A stretch of DNA of 64,000 nucleotides, taken from positions 47,337,494 to 47,401,493 of the forward strand of contig OY776133.1 in NCBI GenBank assembly GCA_963675135.1, read 5' to 3'. The position numbers and the translations under genes are program-made. The stretch comes from Galeopsis tetrahit. Lineage: Eukaryota; Streptophyta; Magnoliopsida; Lamiales; Lamiaceae. Below the pieces are notes generated by a model. The model saw nothing but the letters and a program-made list of their open reading frames with translations, did no database searches and was not told where the DNA came from. Each line of letters starts with the position of its first letter. Position 1 is the stretch's first letter. Shown here piece after piece: positions 55,531 through 64,000 of the stretch.

Positions 55531-57794
55531 GAGCCAACATAACCAAAGACACTACTATAATCGATACAACTGATACTCCTACAGTTGTCAAACCAAACCA
55601 AGCCTCATTACAGCCCCCAGAAACCACAGTCCAAATTCTCTCCTTACCCTCAACAGAAAATGTTGAACCCATCAACCCGTCTATTTCAGACACTCCATCA
55701 GTTGCCACTGCAACAACTGAAGCAAGGACCCCACTTGCTCAGACCCCGTCTGAAATCAGATTTGATTCCCTTGTATATTATCCGATGTGTTTAAGAGAGA
55801 AGAGGATGCGTGCTAAGGTGAGCAACAATCTGAGGAAGAAGCTCTCGTCTATTGAGATAAACACTTCGACAGAGCAGTTTGAAAAGCTTCTTAGGATATG
55901 CACATGGGTTGCATTGAAGAAGTCCCTAACAGACGATCTTTTTGAAGTCATCTTAGGGATGGGAGGAATCTCCAATTTTATGGATTGGGAGATGGAGCAA
56001 AAGGAGAACAGTGGAGTTCAAGACCACTCTAAGTTATCTCCTCCTCATGCCCTAACCGCTCTTGTGAAGAGGATGTTAAATATTTCTGATGATTTGCTGT
56101 GTTCAGAATTTAAGTTTGATATTGGTACTCAAACTGATCTACTGGAAGAAGAGTCGAAAGTTGAGCTCGTTGATGCTGCTATTCAGACTTCAGAACCTCT
56201 TTTGGAACTAGAAAATGTCCCTGATCATCTTGAAGAAGAGGCTGAAAGTGCTGAAGAAGAAGTCGACTTGATCGAGCTTGGTGAAGAAGATGATGAGTTC
56301 GTAGAAGCCATCATGTTTGATGAAGATGAGCTGATTGAAAAAGTTCAAGAAGATATTATTGCTGAGACTCAGTCGTCTACTCAAGTATTTCCAGAAGGCT
56401 TTCTAGAAGAGCTGAAGACTGACTTGAAAGGTGTTGTCCAGTCTGCCGTAGATGAGTTCTTAAACTCGAAACTGAAAGACATCTTGGTGGAACAGAATCA
56501 GTCGCTTGTTGATAGCTCAAGAGAGTTAATAGTTGGTGAGGTCAACAAGATGGACTCGTCTTTCAGAGAAGAAATGTATGTTCAAATTGAAGACTTCCTG
56601 AAAAGGCAAATTGATTTTTCAGAGAAGAGATCAATTACTTTTGCTAGGTCCTTAGCTGAAGAGTCAAGTAAGATGGAAAGGCTCTACAGAGTAAAGATAG
56701 AAATTGCTGATGAACAAAGAAGAGAAGCACAAGATCAGTTGGTGCGTTCTCGAGCTGTTATAACCGAGTTGACAGAACAGAACAGACTCCTTAGGCAAAC
56801 AACTACGTACTTTAAAGATGAACTTGTATCTAGTTCAAGAAAGCTGGAGTTGGCTATTGATCGTCTTGACAAGATGAGTCATGACAAGATGCATCAGAAG
56901 CAGATAGAGCTAGCTGCAGAAGCGATGAAAGAAGTTGTAAAGGAAGAGATGACTCGCTTTACTTCTCTATTCACTCTTAAGGCAAATGATGAAGCCAAAA
57001 AGGGGGAAGAGACAAGTAGAGTTGAGGAAAAATCTAGTGCTGAACCAGAGATGAAGGCTGCTGCTACTGCGATAGAAGAGCTGAAAAGGCCTAAGAGAGG
57101 CAAGTTAGTAAAGACAGCTGATCTTGAGCAAGCCAGAGCTGAAGAGTTAAAAAGGCTGGAGAAAGGCAAAAGTGTTGCGTCTCCTGAAGCTGAGGTTCAG
57201 ACCAGACAAACTAAGAGAAAGTTAGATTTGGAAGAAGCTGAAGACCAGACTGTGATCATCAAGAAGCAGAAGAAGGTAGTTGATGCGGATGATGAATCGC
57301 ATTACGCAAGCCAGAAGAAGATTGGTAAACATATTCGAAGGCTGCAGAAGATTAAGGCGAATCCAGATCAAATGGAAGATGCGTTCATTGACTACTTCAT
57401 TGACAAAGAACATCGAGAAGATTGGTTCAAAGTGAAGTTGCAATGGGAGTTAAATCACTGGATTATCATAAAATTTGGTGATGTTGAGAGTCCAGGTGAG
57501 TTATATTCTATCTTTGACAAGTTCATGGAAGGTCAAAATAGAATGCTTTGGAATTTGATTATGAGGATATCGGCTGCTGCGAATTACAATATCCTTGTAC
57601 CGATCTATCCGAAGTGGAAGACTCCTATGCATAGCTCAGGTAAGAGAGTTGACTTCAACCAGCTGAAGAAATTTGAAGAGGAGCTACTAGACAAGGAGAA
57701 GATCGATGATGAAGAGCATATCAGAGTGATTCATAGAAGACTCCTTGATGCAATCTGCGTTCCTAATCTTGAAGGAGGTAACATAACTGATTAG
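55509..57794 (+). CDS. Long 3' frame of copia A, C-terminal part
   Basis: 761 codons, open from 55509 to TAG at 57792; the true start is probably in the preceding frame, because only a GTG lies at the beginning. Order: Thr/Pro-rich 1-84; helical domain ~85-192 with LLRICTWVALKK and NFMDWEMEQ, matched by LRIWTWREL and FYDWELEQ in element B; acidic region ~205-290; long Glu/Lys-rich coiled coil ~300-500; basic stretches with KRPKRGK and KKQKK (~520-600), possible nuclear localisation signals; C-terminal domain ~605-755 with IIIKFGD, AAANYNILVPIYP and IRVIHRRLLDAI, also conserved in B. No hydrophobic membrane segment. Likely a nuclear or particle-associated coiled-coil protein; this is inference. 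Confidence 0.75.
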   Translation: MLAVHPLRANITKDTTIIDTTDTPTVVKPNQASLQPPETTVQILSLPSTENVEPINPSISDTPSVATATTEARTPLAQTPSEIRFDSLVYYPMCLREKRMRAKVSNNLRKKLSSIEINTSTEQFEKLLRICTWVALKKSLTDDLFEVILGMGGISNFMDWEMEQKENSGVQDHSKLSPPHALTALVKRMLNISDDLLCSEFKFDIGTQTDLLEEESKVELVDAAIQTSEPLLELENVPDHLEEEAESAEEEVDLIELGEEDDEFVEAIMFDEDELIEKVQEDIIAETQSSTQVFPEGFLEELKTDLKGVVQSAVDEFLNSKLKDILVEQNQSLVDSSRELIVGEVNKMDSSFREEMYVQIEDFLKRQIDFSEKRSITFARSLAEESSKMERLYRVKIEIADEQRREAQDQLVRSRAVITELTEQNRLLRQTTTYFKDELVSSSRKLELAIDRLDKMSHDKMHQKQIELAAEAMKEVVKEEMTRFTSLFTLKANDEAKKGEETSRVEEKSSAEPEMKAAATAIEELKRPKRGKLVKTADLEQARAEELKRLEKGKSVASPEAEVQTRQTKRKLDLEEAEDQTVIIKKQKKVVDADDESHYASQKKIGKHIRRLQKIKANPDQMEDAFIDYFIDKEHREDWFKVKLQWELNHWIIIKFGDVESPGELYSIFDKFMEGQNRMLWNLIMRISAAANYNILVPIYPKWKTPMHSSGKRVDFNQLKKFEEELLDKEKIDDEEHIRVIHRRLLDAICVPNLEGGNITD

Positions 57795-57967
57795 TTGTTT
57801 TATTGTTTTTGCTCTGATTATTAGTTTTTGTTTTTTGATTAAGTATGTGTAATATCTACTGATCTTATTTGAATGAATGAAAGATAAGTACTATTTGATG
57901 TTAAAGACAAGATAACTACTTAACTAGTCTACTATTACGAAAAGATTCAAGTAGTTTTGGCTTCATC

Positions 57968-57981
57968 AAAAAGGGGGAAAT
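57968..57981 (+). promoter_or_regulatory. Polypurine tract of copia A
   Basis: AAAAAGGGGGAAAT directly before the 3' LTR, primer for plus-strand synthesis. The GGCTTCATC just upstream is identical in element B. Confidence 0.9.
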
Positions 57982-59250
57982 TGTTGGGATATGAATCCTA
58001 GGACAAGTCCTAAATGATGATAAAAGATAAGATAAAGTTTTGATAAGCCAAAAGTAGTTTGAATATTTTCTAAGTGTTGACTGATCTAGTCTAGTTAAGA
58101 GAAGTCATCTTGTACAGACCAGTAGAGTTCACACAAGACAAGTATTGTCAAGATAACAAAAGACAAGTACGAATTATAAGTACTTTGTATTAATTGTTTA
58201 GGTTGTTACTGAGCTATGTTAACATTGTATAGAAGCTCATGATTTTCATATGTAATTGATATAATCATTGTATAGATTTCTAAGTTGACTAAGCTGTGTT
58301 ATAAAGCTTAAAGTAATGTAATAGTCTTGTTAGGATTAGATTAGTTGTTACTAAGTCTACTACTGTAAAAGTTCGCACAAGAAGAAGAAGGATGAAGTCT
58401 ACACAAGACAGGTGCGCGACCACAAGACTCAACAAGACAAGTCAACATATCAAGATGAAGTTAGTTATTCAAGCGCGTTAGAAGATAAGGATTGACGAGT
58501 TAGTTAGAAATAACTAATTAATAATAAACGCGTGGAAGGATAAGAATAACAAGTTGCAAGTTACTTTTCAAGAAAGGTTGGTTACAACTGACAGGTTCTT
58601 GGATTCAGAAGTCTATAAATACCCCAAGGTATTCATTGGTTAAAGACTACTGCAATTCTACATACTGAAGCATTATTGAAGCATTCAAAGCAAAGTTACT
58701 CTCAGAGTTTGAAGTTCAGAAAGCAAGTCGCTAGACAAGTGAAGACTGAAGAAGACTGCTACTGAAGAGAAGTTTTATTTTTGTTTACTGTTCAAGTTGC
58801 TAGATACTTGTAAATCTCTAGTAAGATCGAAGATATACTTGGTAGTATATTCGAGAAGATCTAAGTCTTGTTTCTTGGGACTTAAAATTACAAGAACACA
58901 CATATTGCTCGATTGGAAGAGTTAATAGAAACATCACAACTGGGTTTGTGAGAGTGGACGTAGACAAGTTGTCGAATCACTATAAAATCGTTGTGTGTTG
59001 TTTACTTTACTGTTTTGTTTGTTTGTTGTTTAATTGTTTAACATACATATCTGAACAAGACTAGTTGAGTATACATAAAACAGAGTTCTCGAATAAGAAG
59101 TTGAGTATAAACTTAAATTGGGCTCATTGATATATTCTGATTTCCGCATTGTACTTTGATATATCGAAAGAATTTTGAAAAGTCTATTCACCCCCCTCTA
59201 GACATTTTCACTAGCTTACTCGATATTAAACTCAACTTTGGGGACCTACA
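57982..59250 (+). repeat. 3' LTR of copia A
   Basis: 1269 bp, ending GGGACCTACA, then TTTAT. TATAAATA at 58614-58621. The C-run in the CTATTCACCCCCC motif is one base longer than in the 5' LTR. Confidence 0.95.
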
Positions 59251-59820
59251 TTTATATATTGGTATAACATAGGAATGGACGAAGGAATGAAATGTAGTAT
59301 TGTATAAATTTATTTTAAATTATTATTATTAAGTCTTGCTAAAAATATATTATCATTTTATATTAATAATATTATTATTTAATATTAATATTATTAATTA
59401 TTGTTAAAAATATAGTATTATTTTTATTATTAATGTTTTAATAATTATTACTAGTTATTTATAATAAATTTATATTTTAAATAAATTTATTTTATTTTTA
59501 AATAAGAATATTTTTTTACTATTAAATAAATTAAAATTTATATAATTACTTATATTATTAATAATTATTATTCTATTATTTTATATTATTAAAATAATAT
59601 ATTGTATATATTATTTATATTTTTGGAAATTATTAAAAAAAATTATATTAATATATTTATAATTTAATATTTAATATTATTAAAAATAATATTATGTTAA
59701 AATTTAATGTATTATTATTTATATTTTTTAAATTTATTATATTTTTATTTTTTAGATTATATATTATATTAATATTTTTTAAATATAATATTTTTATTTT
59801 TTATTATTAAATAATAGTAA

Positions 59821-59846
59821 TATTATTATTATTATTATTATTATTA
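59821..59846. repeat. (ATT)n microsatellite
   Basis: Perfect TAT/ATT trinucleotide run within the AT-rich block 59260-59870, where loosely repeated TATTATTAAT words dominate. Confidence 0.85.
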
Positions 59847-60154
59847 GTATTATTTATTTATTAAAAGTTTGATTCCTTACCTAAACCCATGGATTGGAAG
59901 GAATTTAGAATTTCATACTTTTGGGAATCATCATTCCAATGATGATTCTATTCCATAAATTTTACAAATCTCAAAATTAGGAATGAACCCATGAATGATG
60001 ATTCCATTCATGGGTCATTCCACCATACCAATCATACCCTTAATATCTAGTTAATTCATTTAAGATTCATACTTTATGGAACAAATTACATACATGTACG
60101 TGGTATACAAGACTACAAGAGTCATACTCTTGTTACAATAACTCATATGTAATA

Positions 60155-60436
60155 CTCCCTCCATCCCGCATAAATTTGTACACTTATCATACATGGGTGT
60201 TGAGACCAATTTGCACACTCCATTAAGAAATATTTTTTAACTTTCACCCACAAAATATACACATATTTACTCATAAGACATTATTTTGTCACACTCAATC
60301 TACCTTTTACTTTACTTTATTCATAAAATTTTACAAAATTATCCCTCAAAACATCACTCATTACACATTTTCTTATACTACATTTCTTAAAATGTGTGTC
60401 ATTTCAAGGGTGCAAATTCCCCTAGTACGGAGGGAG
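60155..60436. mobile_element. Stowaway-type MITE
   Basis: CTCCCTCCATCCCGCATAAA at the left and its inverted partner ending TAGTACGGAGGGAG at the right, flanked by TA. 282 bp. Confidence 0.88.
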
Positions 60437-60459
60437 TATAAAAAAATGGATACGTAATA

Positions 60460-60708
60460 CTCTCTCCCGTCTTACTATAAGTTTCTCACTTTTCGTTTAT
60501 AGATGTCCCACAATAAGTTTTGCATTCCATTTTTGACATGTTGTTTTCTCTCACTCAATCACATCACATATATTTTATCATATTTCATCTCATACTCATT
60601 ATTTTCTCTTTCACCATCACATCACTTGTACTATATCGATTATTTTATCATATTTCTTAATCAAAATACACACAAAAAAAGGAAAAACTTATAGTTAAAC
60701 GGAAGGAG
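60460..60708. mobile_element. Stowaway-like MITE
   Basis: CTCTCTCCCGTCTTACTATAA at the left is roughly inverted at the right, ending TTATAGTTAAACGGAAGGAG, flanked by TA. 249 bp. It lies 23 bp from the previous MITE. Confidence 0.75.
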
Positions 60709-60967
60709 TATATTTTTATATTTTTTACAATTTAACTACAATAATTATTTCTATGAACTTAGTTCACAATAAATTTATGGTAAACATGGTAGGAACATAG
60801 TATTTTATTATTTAGTTTACGAAGTATTACAATTTAGTAATATTGAGAAAAAAATACACATAAAATTGAAGTTAGGTCTTCGAAAAAAAATAGACATAAA
60901 ATCAAGTCTTTTTTTAGGGAAAAGGGGGAACCTAAAGATCAGGCACCTCCGGAATTTCGTCACCATT

Positions 60968-61721
60968 TCAATTGTGAGGAAAGGGCGAATTATAGGTAAA
61001 TGTGGCTAGTCTATGTTCTTTCTTATTCAAGTTACGTGGGACGTAGGACACATCGCACACCACGATGTCCTCCATCTTACTCCAGATGTTATGCACAAAA
61101 CATGTTTTAAAGCATGTGTAGCTAGTAGACATGCGTTTTATTGTTGCAACAACATCCTTGGAATCCAGCCGGACATTGATCGTCAGGATATTTCTTGAAA
61201 TGCACACATCCAATCCTGTTACTACAACTACCAATTCTGCTCCCAGTATTGTACCCGGTGACCGGAACTGATGACAACCCCCACCTTGTCAAGATCCCGA
61301 TTGATCAAATAGGATAAAACCCACCCCAAACAGATTCTGCTCAAATTGGAAGGCTCCATCTGTGAACATTGTACACACATCATTAGATATTGCTCCATCA
61401 GAAAATGAATTCGGCATCTCGGCTCGTAGGTTTGATAAGTGATTTTTGTAATCTTATAATAAATGGAGCGCCCACCCAACATCGGTAAGGTGGAAATCTG
61501 ACATATTCCTCCGCAAGTTAGCTTCATGTAGAGCTTTACACCGCTCTTTTCAACTGGCCCACACTTGAAAAGCAATCTACTCAACTGTATTAGAATCGTG
61601 TAAATCACAAATAAGGTCAAGCGTCTCTGCGGTGTTCCTGCTATCCGTGTTTTTTTATCTTTTCCCACATGATACACTTACTCCATACCTTCCTAACTCC
61701 CCTGCATATTAAGAGGGTATG
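60968..61721 (-). pseudogene. L1-type LINE remnant, 3' part with RNase H-like domain
   Basis: The minus strand encodes GLDVCISRNILTINVRLDSKDVV and, further on, VSYVPRNLNKKEHRLATF, the layout of the RNase H domain at the C-terminus of plant LINE ORF2 and related proteins (Asp of the VRLDS motif; the N-x3-H-x-LA end). It needs frame changes between 61228-61677 and 60968-61234. The upstream part is degenerate. This is the 3' half of the remnant continued at 63057-63790, split by a solo LTR. Confidence 0.75.
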
Positions 61722-63056
61722 TGTTGGGATATGAATCCTATAAACAATGTTCTAGTTGATGATTGTATGTTTTGATGGCCAAAAGCAACTTGAAGTTAAT
61801 GATATATGTGATTATAAGTCATTCTAACTGAGTTATATGAAATAAGTTTACTGATCTTAATGAGTTATGAAAACTGAGTTTACTGATCTTAGTGTGTTAC
61901 TGATCTGATATATGAACTGTCAGGAACTAAGCTAATAAATGTATTGTATAGACAGCTTATAGTATAGGACTTAGATGTACTCATCTGTATATAATTCAGT
62001 TGATGTATAAATAGGTTTTATATATGTGTAAGTTTGTATTCTATTGTATTCAGTATTGTAAAAGTTTAGAACAGTAGATTGGAACCAGATCAGAAGACTA
62101 AAGAAGACTAAGGAAGATCAGAAGACTACTCCAGAATAAAGAATACTAATCAAAAGGAGTAAGATGAAGCTCAGAAATACAAGAGAAGTATTTTGAAGGA
62201 AGCAGAACAGTTATTGAGAACTGTGCTGACTGACTAAGAACAGTAAAACTAAGAAGAGTAGTTTACTGTGCTGAGTTAGTATAATTGAAGAATAAGTTTG
62301 GAAAACTTATTTGAAGCGTAACTGAAGATATATTTGAAGATATGCTGACTTGGAAAGATAAGTTTTAAGTTCGTTACAAAAAGAAGTTACAACAAGAAAC
62401 GGTTGAGAGTTAGTTGAGAGTTAGTTTCACAAACTGCTAACTGTCATACTAAAGCTTATAAATACCGTGTGATCTTCTACTTGAAAAGACTACTGCTACT
62501 CAAAGTATTTAAAGCATTCAAGTATTCAAGAACTCACAGAGTTGAAGGAGATCAAATCAAGAAGAAGCCACTGCATAGAATTGGCGATTCAAAGGTTACA
62601 TTCTAGAGAAGTTTTACTTTAATATTTTAGTTTGTGATTTGTTGTAAAAACAAGTTTGCTAGTCGATCGAAGATATACCTGGTGGTATAATCGAAAAGAT
62701 CACAGTCTTAAACTTGGGACTTTAAGCCACAAGAAACTCAAGAAGGAAGAGTTAATAAAATATCACGACTGGAGTTGTGAGAGTGGATGTAGACAATTGT
62801 CGAACCACTATAAATCTTGTGTGTTGACTTACTTACTGTTTAATATCTGTTTAACATACATATTAAAGATCTAAATCTAAGTTGAGTATAAAACTGAAAC
62901 TGGAAGTACTGATCTGACCCGGTAAGAACAGTACTGTTCAGACCACATTTCCGCATTAAAACTCTGATATTTTGAAAGATTTTGAAAAGTTTATTCACCC
63001 CTCTCCTCTAGACTTTTCCTAGCTTACTCAATCTTAACTCAACTTTGGGACCAACA
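61722..63056 (+). mobile_element. Solo LTR of copia family D, TSD GTATG
   Basis: TGTTGGGATATGAATCCTAT to GGGACCAACA, 1335 bp, with GTATG at 61717-61721 and 63057-63061. TATAAATA at 62457-62464; CTATTCACCCC-like motif (TTTATTCACCCCTCTCCTCT) before the end. The same family as the LTR at 24621-26023. It interrupts the LINE remnant. Confidence 0.93.
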
Positions 63057-63790
63057 GTATGGATTGTCGATGTCGTATACGCTCCACATACAAGATCCTC
63101 ATGCGCAAGATGTCGAATGTAAGCTGATAAGCCTTGGGAACACAACACAAAAAGAAAATGGGAGAGTGGGTCCCCCTGACGGAGCCCACGTGAAGTAAAA
63201 ATGTTTCCGAAGACATGCCACTAAGCTTGAAATCGTAGGTTACGAAGGATACACATTCCATGATTAGCTTAATCCATGACGCACCAAATCTAAGTAGGAG
63301 GACCATTTTCTAGAGAAAGACCCCATACAATTATATCATATACCTTAGATGTATCTAGTTTCAAAGATGCGTACCCACTCTTACTCTTGTTATGTCTAAG
63401 CTAATGCATACATTAAAAACTAGTCAAGATATTGTCTGAAATCAATTGTCCCTGTACAAAAGCGTTTTGATGGTCGTCAATGATATCTCCAAGAATCCTT
63501 CTTAGCCGATTTCCCAAAGCCTTTGCGAGAATCTTGTAGCACACATTTATAAGGCTAATCGGCCGAAAGTCCTTAACCTCCAAAGAAATTTTAGAACCAA
63601 TCTCATGCCACATCTTTTGGAAAAAAAATCCGTTGTGAAGCCATCTGGTCCTGGGGCCTTTGTGGACCCCAAGTCGAAAGTCACCCTTCTCACCTCTTCC
63701 ACTGAGAGAGGAGGTTGGAGAAAGTTATCCATATTATCTGTGACCTTTGGTTGTACCCATCTTGCAGACTTTGGGGAAGTCTTTCTGATT
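63057..63790 (-). pseudogene. L1-type LINE remnant, reverse transcriptase part
   Basis: Minus-strand fragments in order: LGSTKAPGPDGFTTDFF (RT palm entry), DFRPISLINVCYKILAKAL and DDHQNAFVQGQLISDNIL (RT motifs 1-2 of plant LINEs), then a diverged stretch with RGTHSPIFFLCC, corresponding to the usual RQGDPLSP-LF motif. The catalytic YADD region is missing: sequence passes from the RT middle into the solo LTR and then RNase H-like sequence, so the RT C-terminus was deleted before or with decay. Several stops and frame changes. Confidence 0.85.
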
Positions 63791-63874
63791 CTTGTTACTG
63801 ATTCTTGATCTTTATCAATACTTGTCTATCTGAATCTACTTGCTATACTACTGATCTTATCTGTTTGATCTATC

Positions 63875-64000
63875 ATGGATGAAACTAACGTGAACAAACT
63901 TCCTAAGTTTAAAGTTGCAGATTATGACTATTGGAAACTGAGGATGGAGGCCATTTTCAGCTCAACGCATGATTTGATGATTTTTGTGGTCAAACAAGGG
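63875..64000 (+). CDS. Start of another copia gag, cut by the window edge
   Basis: ATG at 63875 opens 42 codons to the window end, with NKLPKFKVADYDYWKLRMEA and the STHDLM motif. The conserved Trp after DYDY is intact, unlike elements A and D. The upstream ~75 bp resemble a copia leader, but no LTR or PBS precedes it, because LINE sequence starts at once. This is therefore either a 5'-truncated insert or a rearranged copy; the rest lies outside. Confidence 0.8.
   Translation, partial: MDETNVNKLPKFKVADYDYWKLRMEAIFSSTHDLMIFVVKQG

Larger units (their letters stand above)
46113..59250 (+). mobile_element. Copia element A (Sirevirus-like), recent, TSD TTTAT
   Basis: 13,138 bp with LTRs 46113-47380 and 57982-59250 and the 5-bp duplication TTTAT at 46108-46112 and 59251-59255. 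By eye the LTRs differ at six substitutions and one C-run indel over about 1268 bp, implying insertion within roughly the last few hundred thousand years at usual plant rates. Internal order: PBS, gag with zinc knuckle, protease, integrase, RT, RNase H, spacer, long 3' frame in two overlapping parts, polypurine tract. gag and pol are broken, so it depends on help from elsewhere or is dead. Confidence 0.95.
46108..60039. mobile_element. Possible PIF/Harbinger-like MITE split by copia A
   Basis: Left piece TTTATATATTGGTAT...GGAATG (split by element A after its first five bases) and right piece CATTCCACCATACCAATCAT ending ACCC at 60039 are roughly inverted partners, flanked by TTA (46105-46107 and 60040-60042). 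Without element A it is about 790 bp and extremely AT-rich. The inverted repeat is imperfect, so this is tentative. Confidence 0.4.

Noticed and set aside
55217..55708. 163-codon minus-strand frame
   Set aside because: Antisense shadow of the acidic Ser-rich part of the long 3' frame of element A.
54283..57794. Viral envelope glycoprotein
   Set aside because: Position fits the 'envelope-like' label, but no signal peptide, hydrophobic fusion peptide or transmembrane helix is visible.

Overview
This is nuclear DNA of a flowering plant, most likely a eudicot. It holds one recognisable host gene with short plant-type introns, a plant cytochrome P450 fragment, and many nested plant transposable elements: Ty1/copia elements with initiator-Met-tRNA primer sites, tRNA-derived SINEs, hAT, Stowaway and Mutator-type DNA elements, and an L1-type LINE. 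No organellar, bacterial or rRNA sequence is visible. All relationships were read by eye; no database search was possible.

Layout. 1-7 kb: AT-rich DNA packed with nested non-autonomous DNA elements and one SINE. 8.3-13.75 kb, minus strand: the only apparently functional host gene, a nine-exon WD40 gene of the CSA/ERCC8 type (DNA-repair substrate receptor of a CUL4-DDB1 ubiquitin ligase), with two TIR elements in its introns, a tandem duplication across the exon 4/intron 4 border and one apparent GC-AG intron. 14.8-16.55 kb: a solo LTR with intact target duplication, next to a CYP89-like P450 remnant. 17.5-23.3 kb: a polyA-tailed retroposon and a 5-kb Mutator-like element with a perfect 9-bp target duplication, which itself carries a SINE, a Stowaway element and a second Mutator-like element.

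23.5-59.25 kb: Sirevirus-like copia elements. D is a truncated gag plus 5' LTR (minus). B is an 18.6-kb decayed element (minus, TSD TTTAG) inside a Stowaway MITE; it was later invaded by two C-family LTRs and a hAT MITE. A is a 13.1-kb element (plus, TSD TTTAT) whose LTRs differ at only about 6 substitutions and one indel, yet its gag and pol are broken. A and B both carry, between pol and the 3' LTR, a very long extra reading frame with the same domain order: N-terminal globular domain, acidic linker, Trp-containing helical domain, coiled coil, basic stretch, conserved C-terminal domain.

59.25-64 kb: AT-rich MITEs, a decayed L1-type LINE (minus) split by a D-family solo LTR (TSD GTATG), and at the right edge the start of another copia gag on the plus strand.

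The most interesting signals are the shared 3' reading frame of A and B, the contrast between A's near-identical LTRs and its broken genes, the Mutator-like element with opposed subterminal repeat arrays and a GC-rich core, and the splice-related oddities of the CSA gene.
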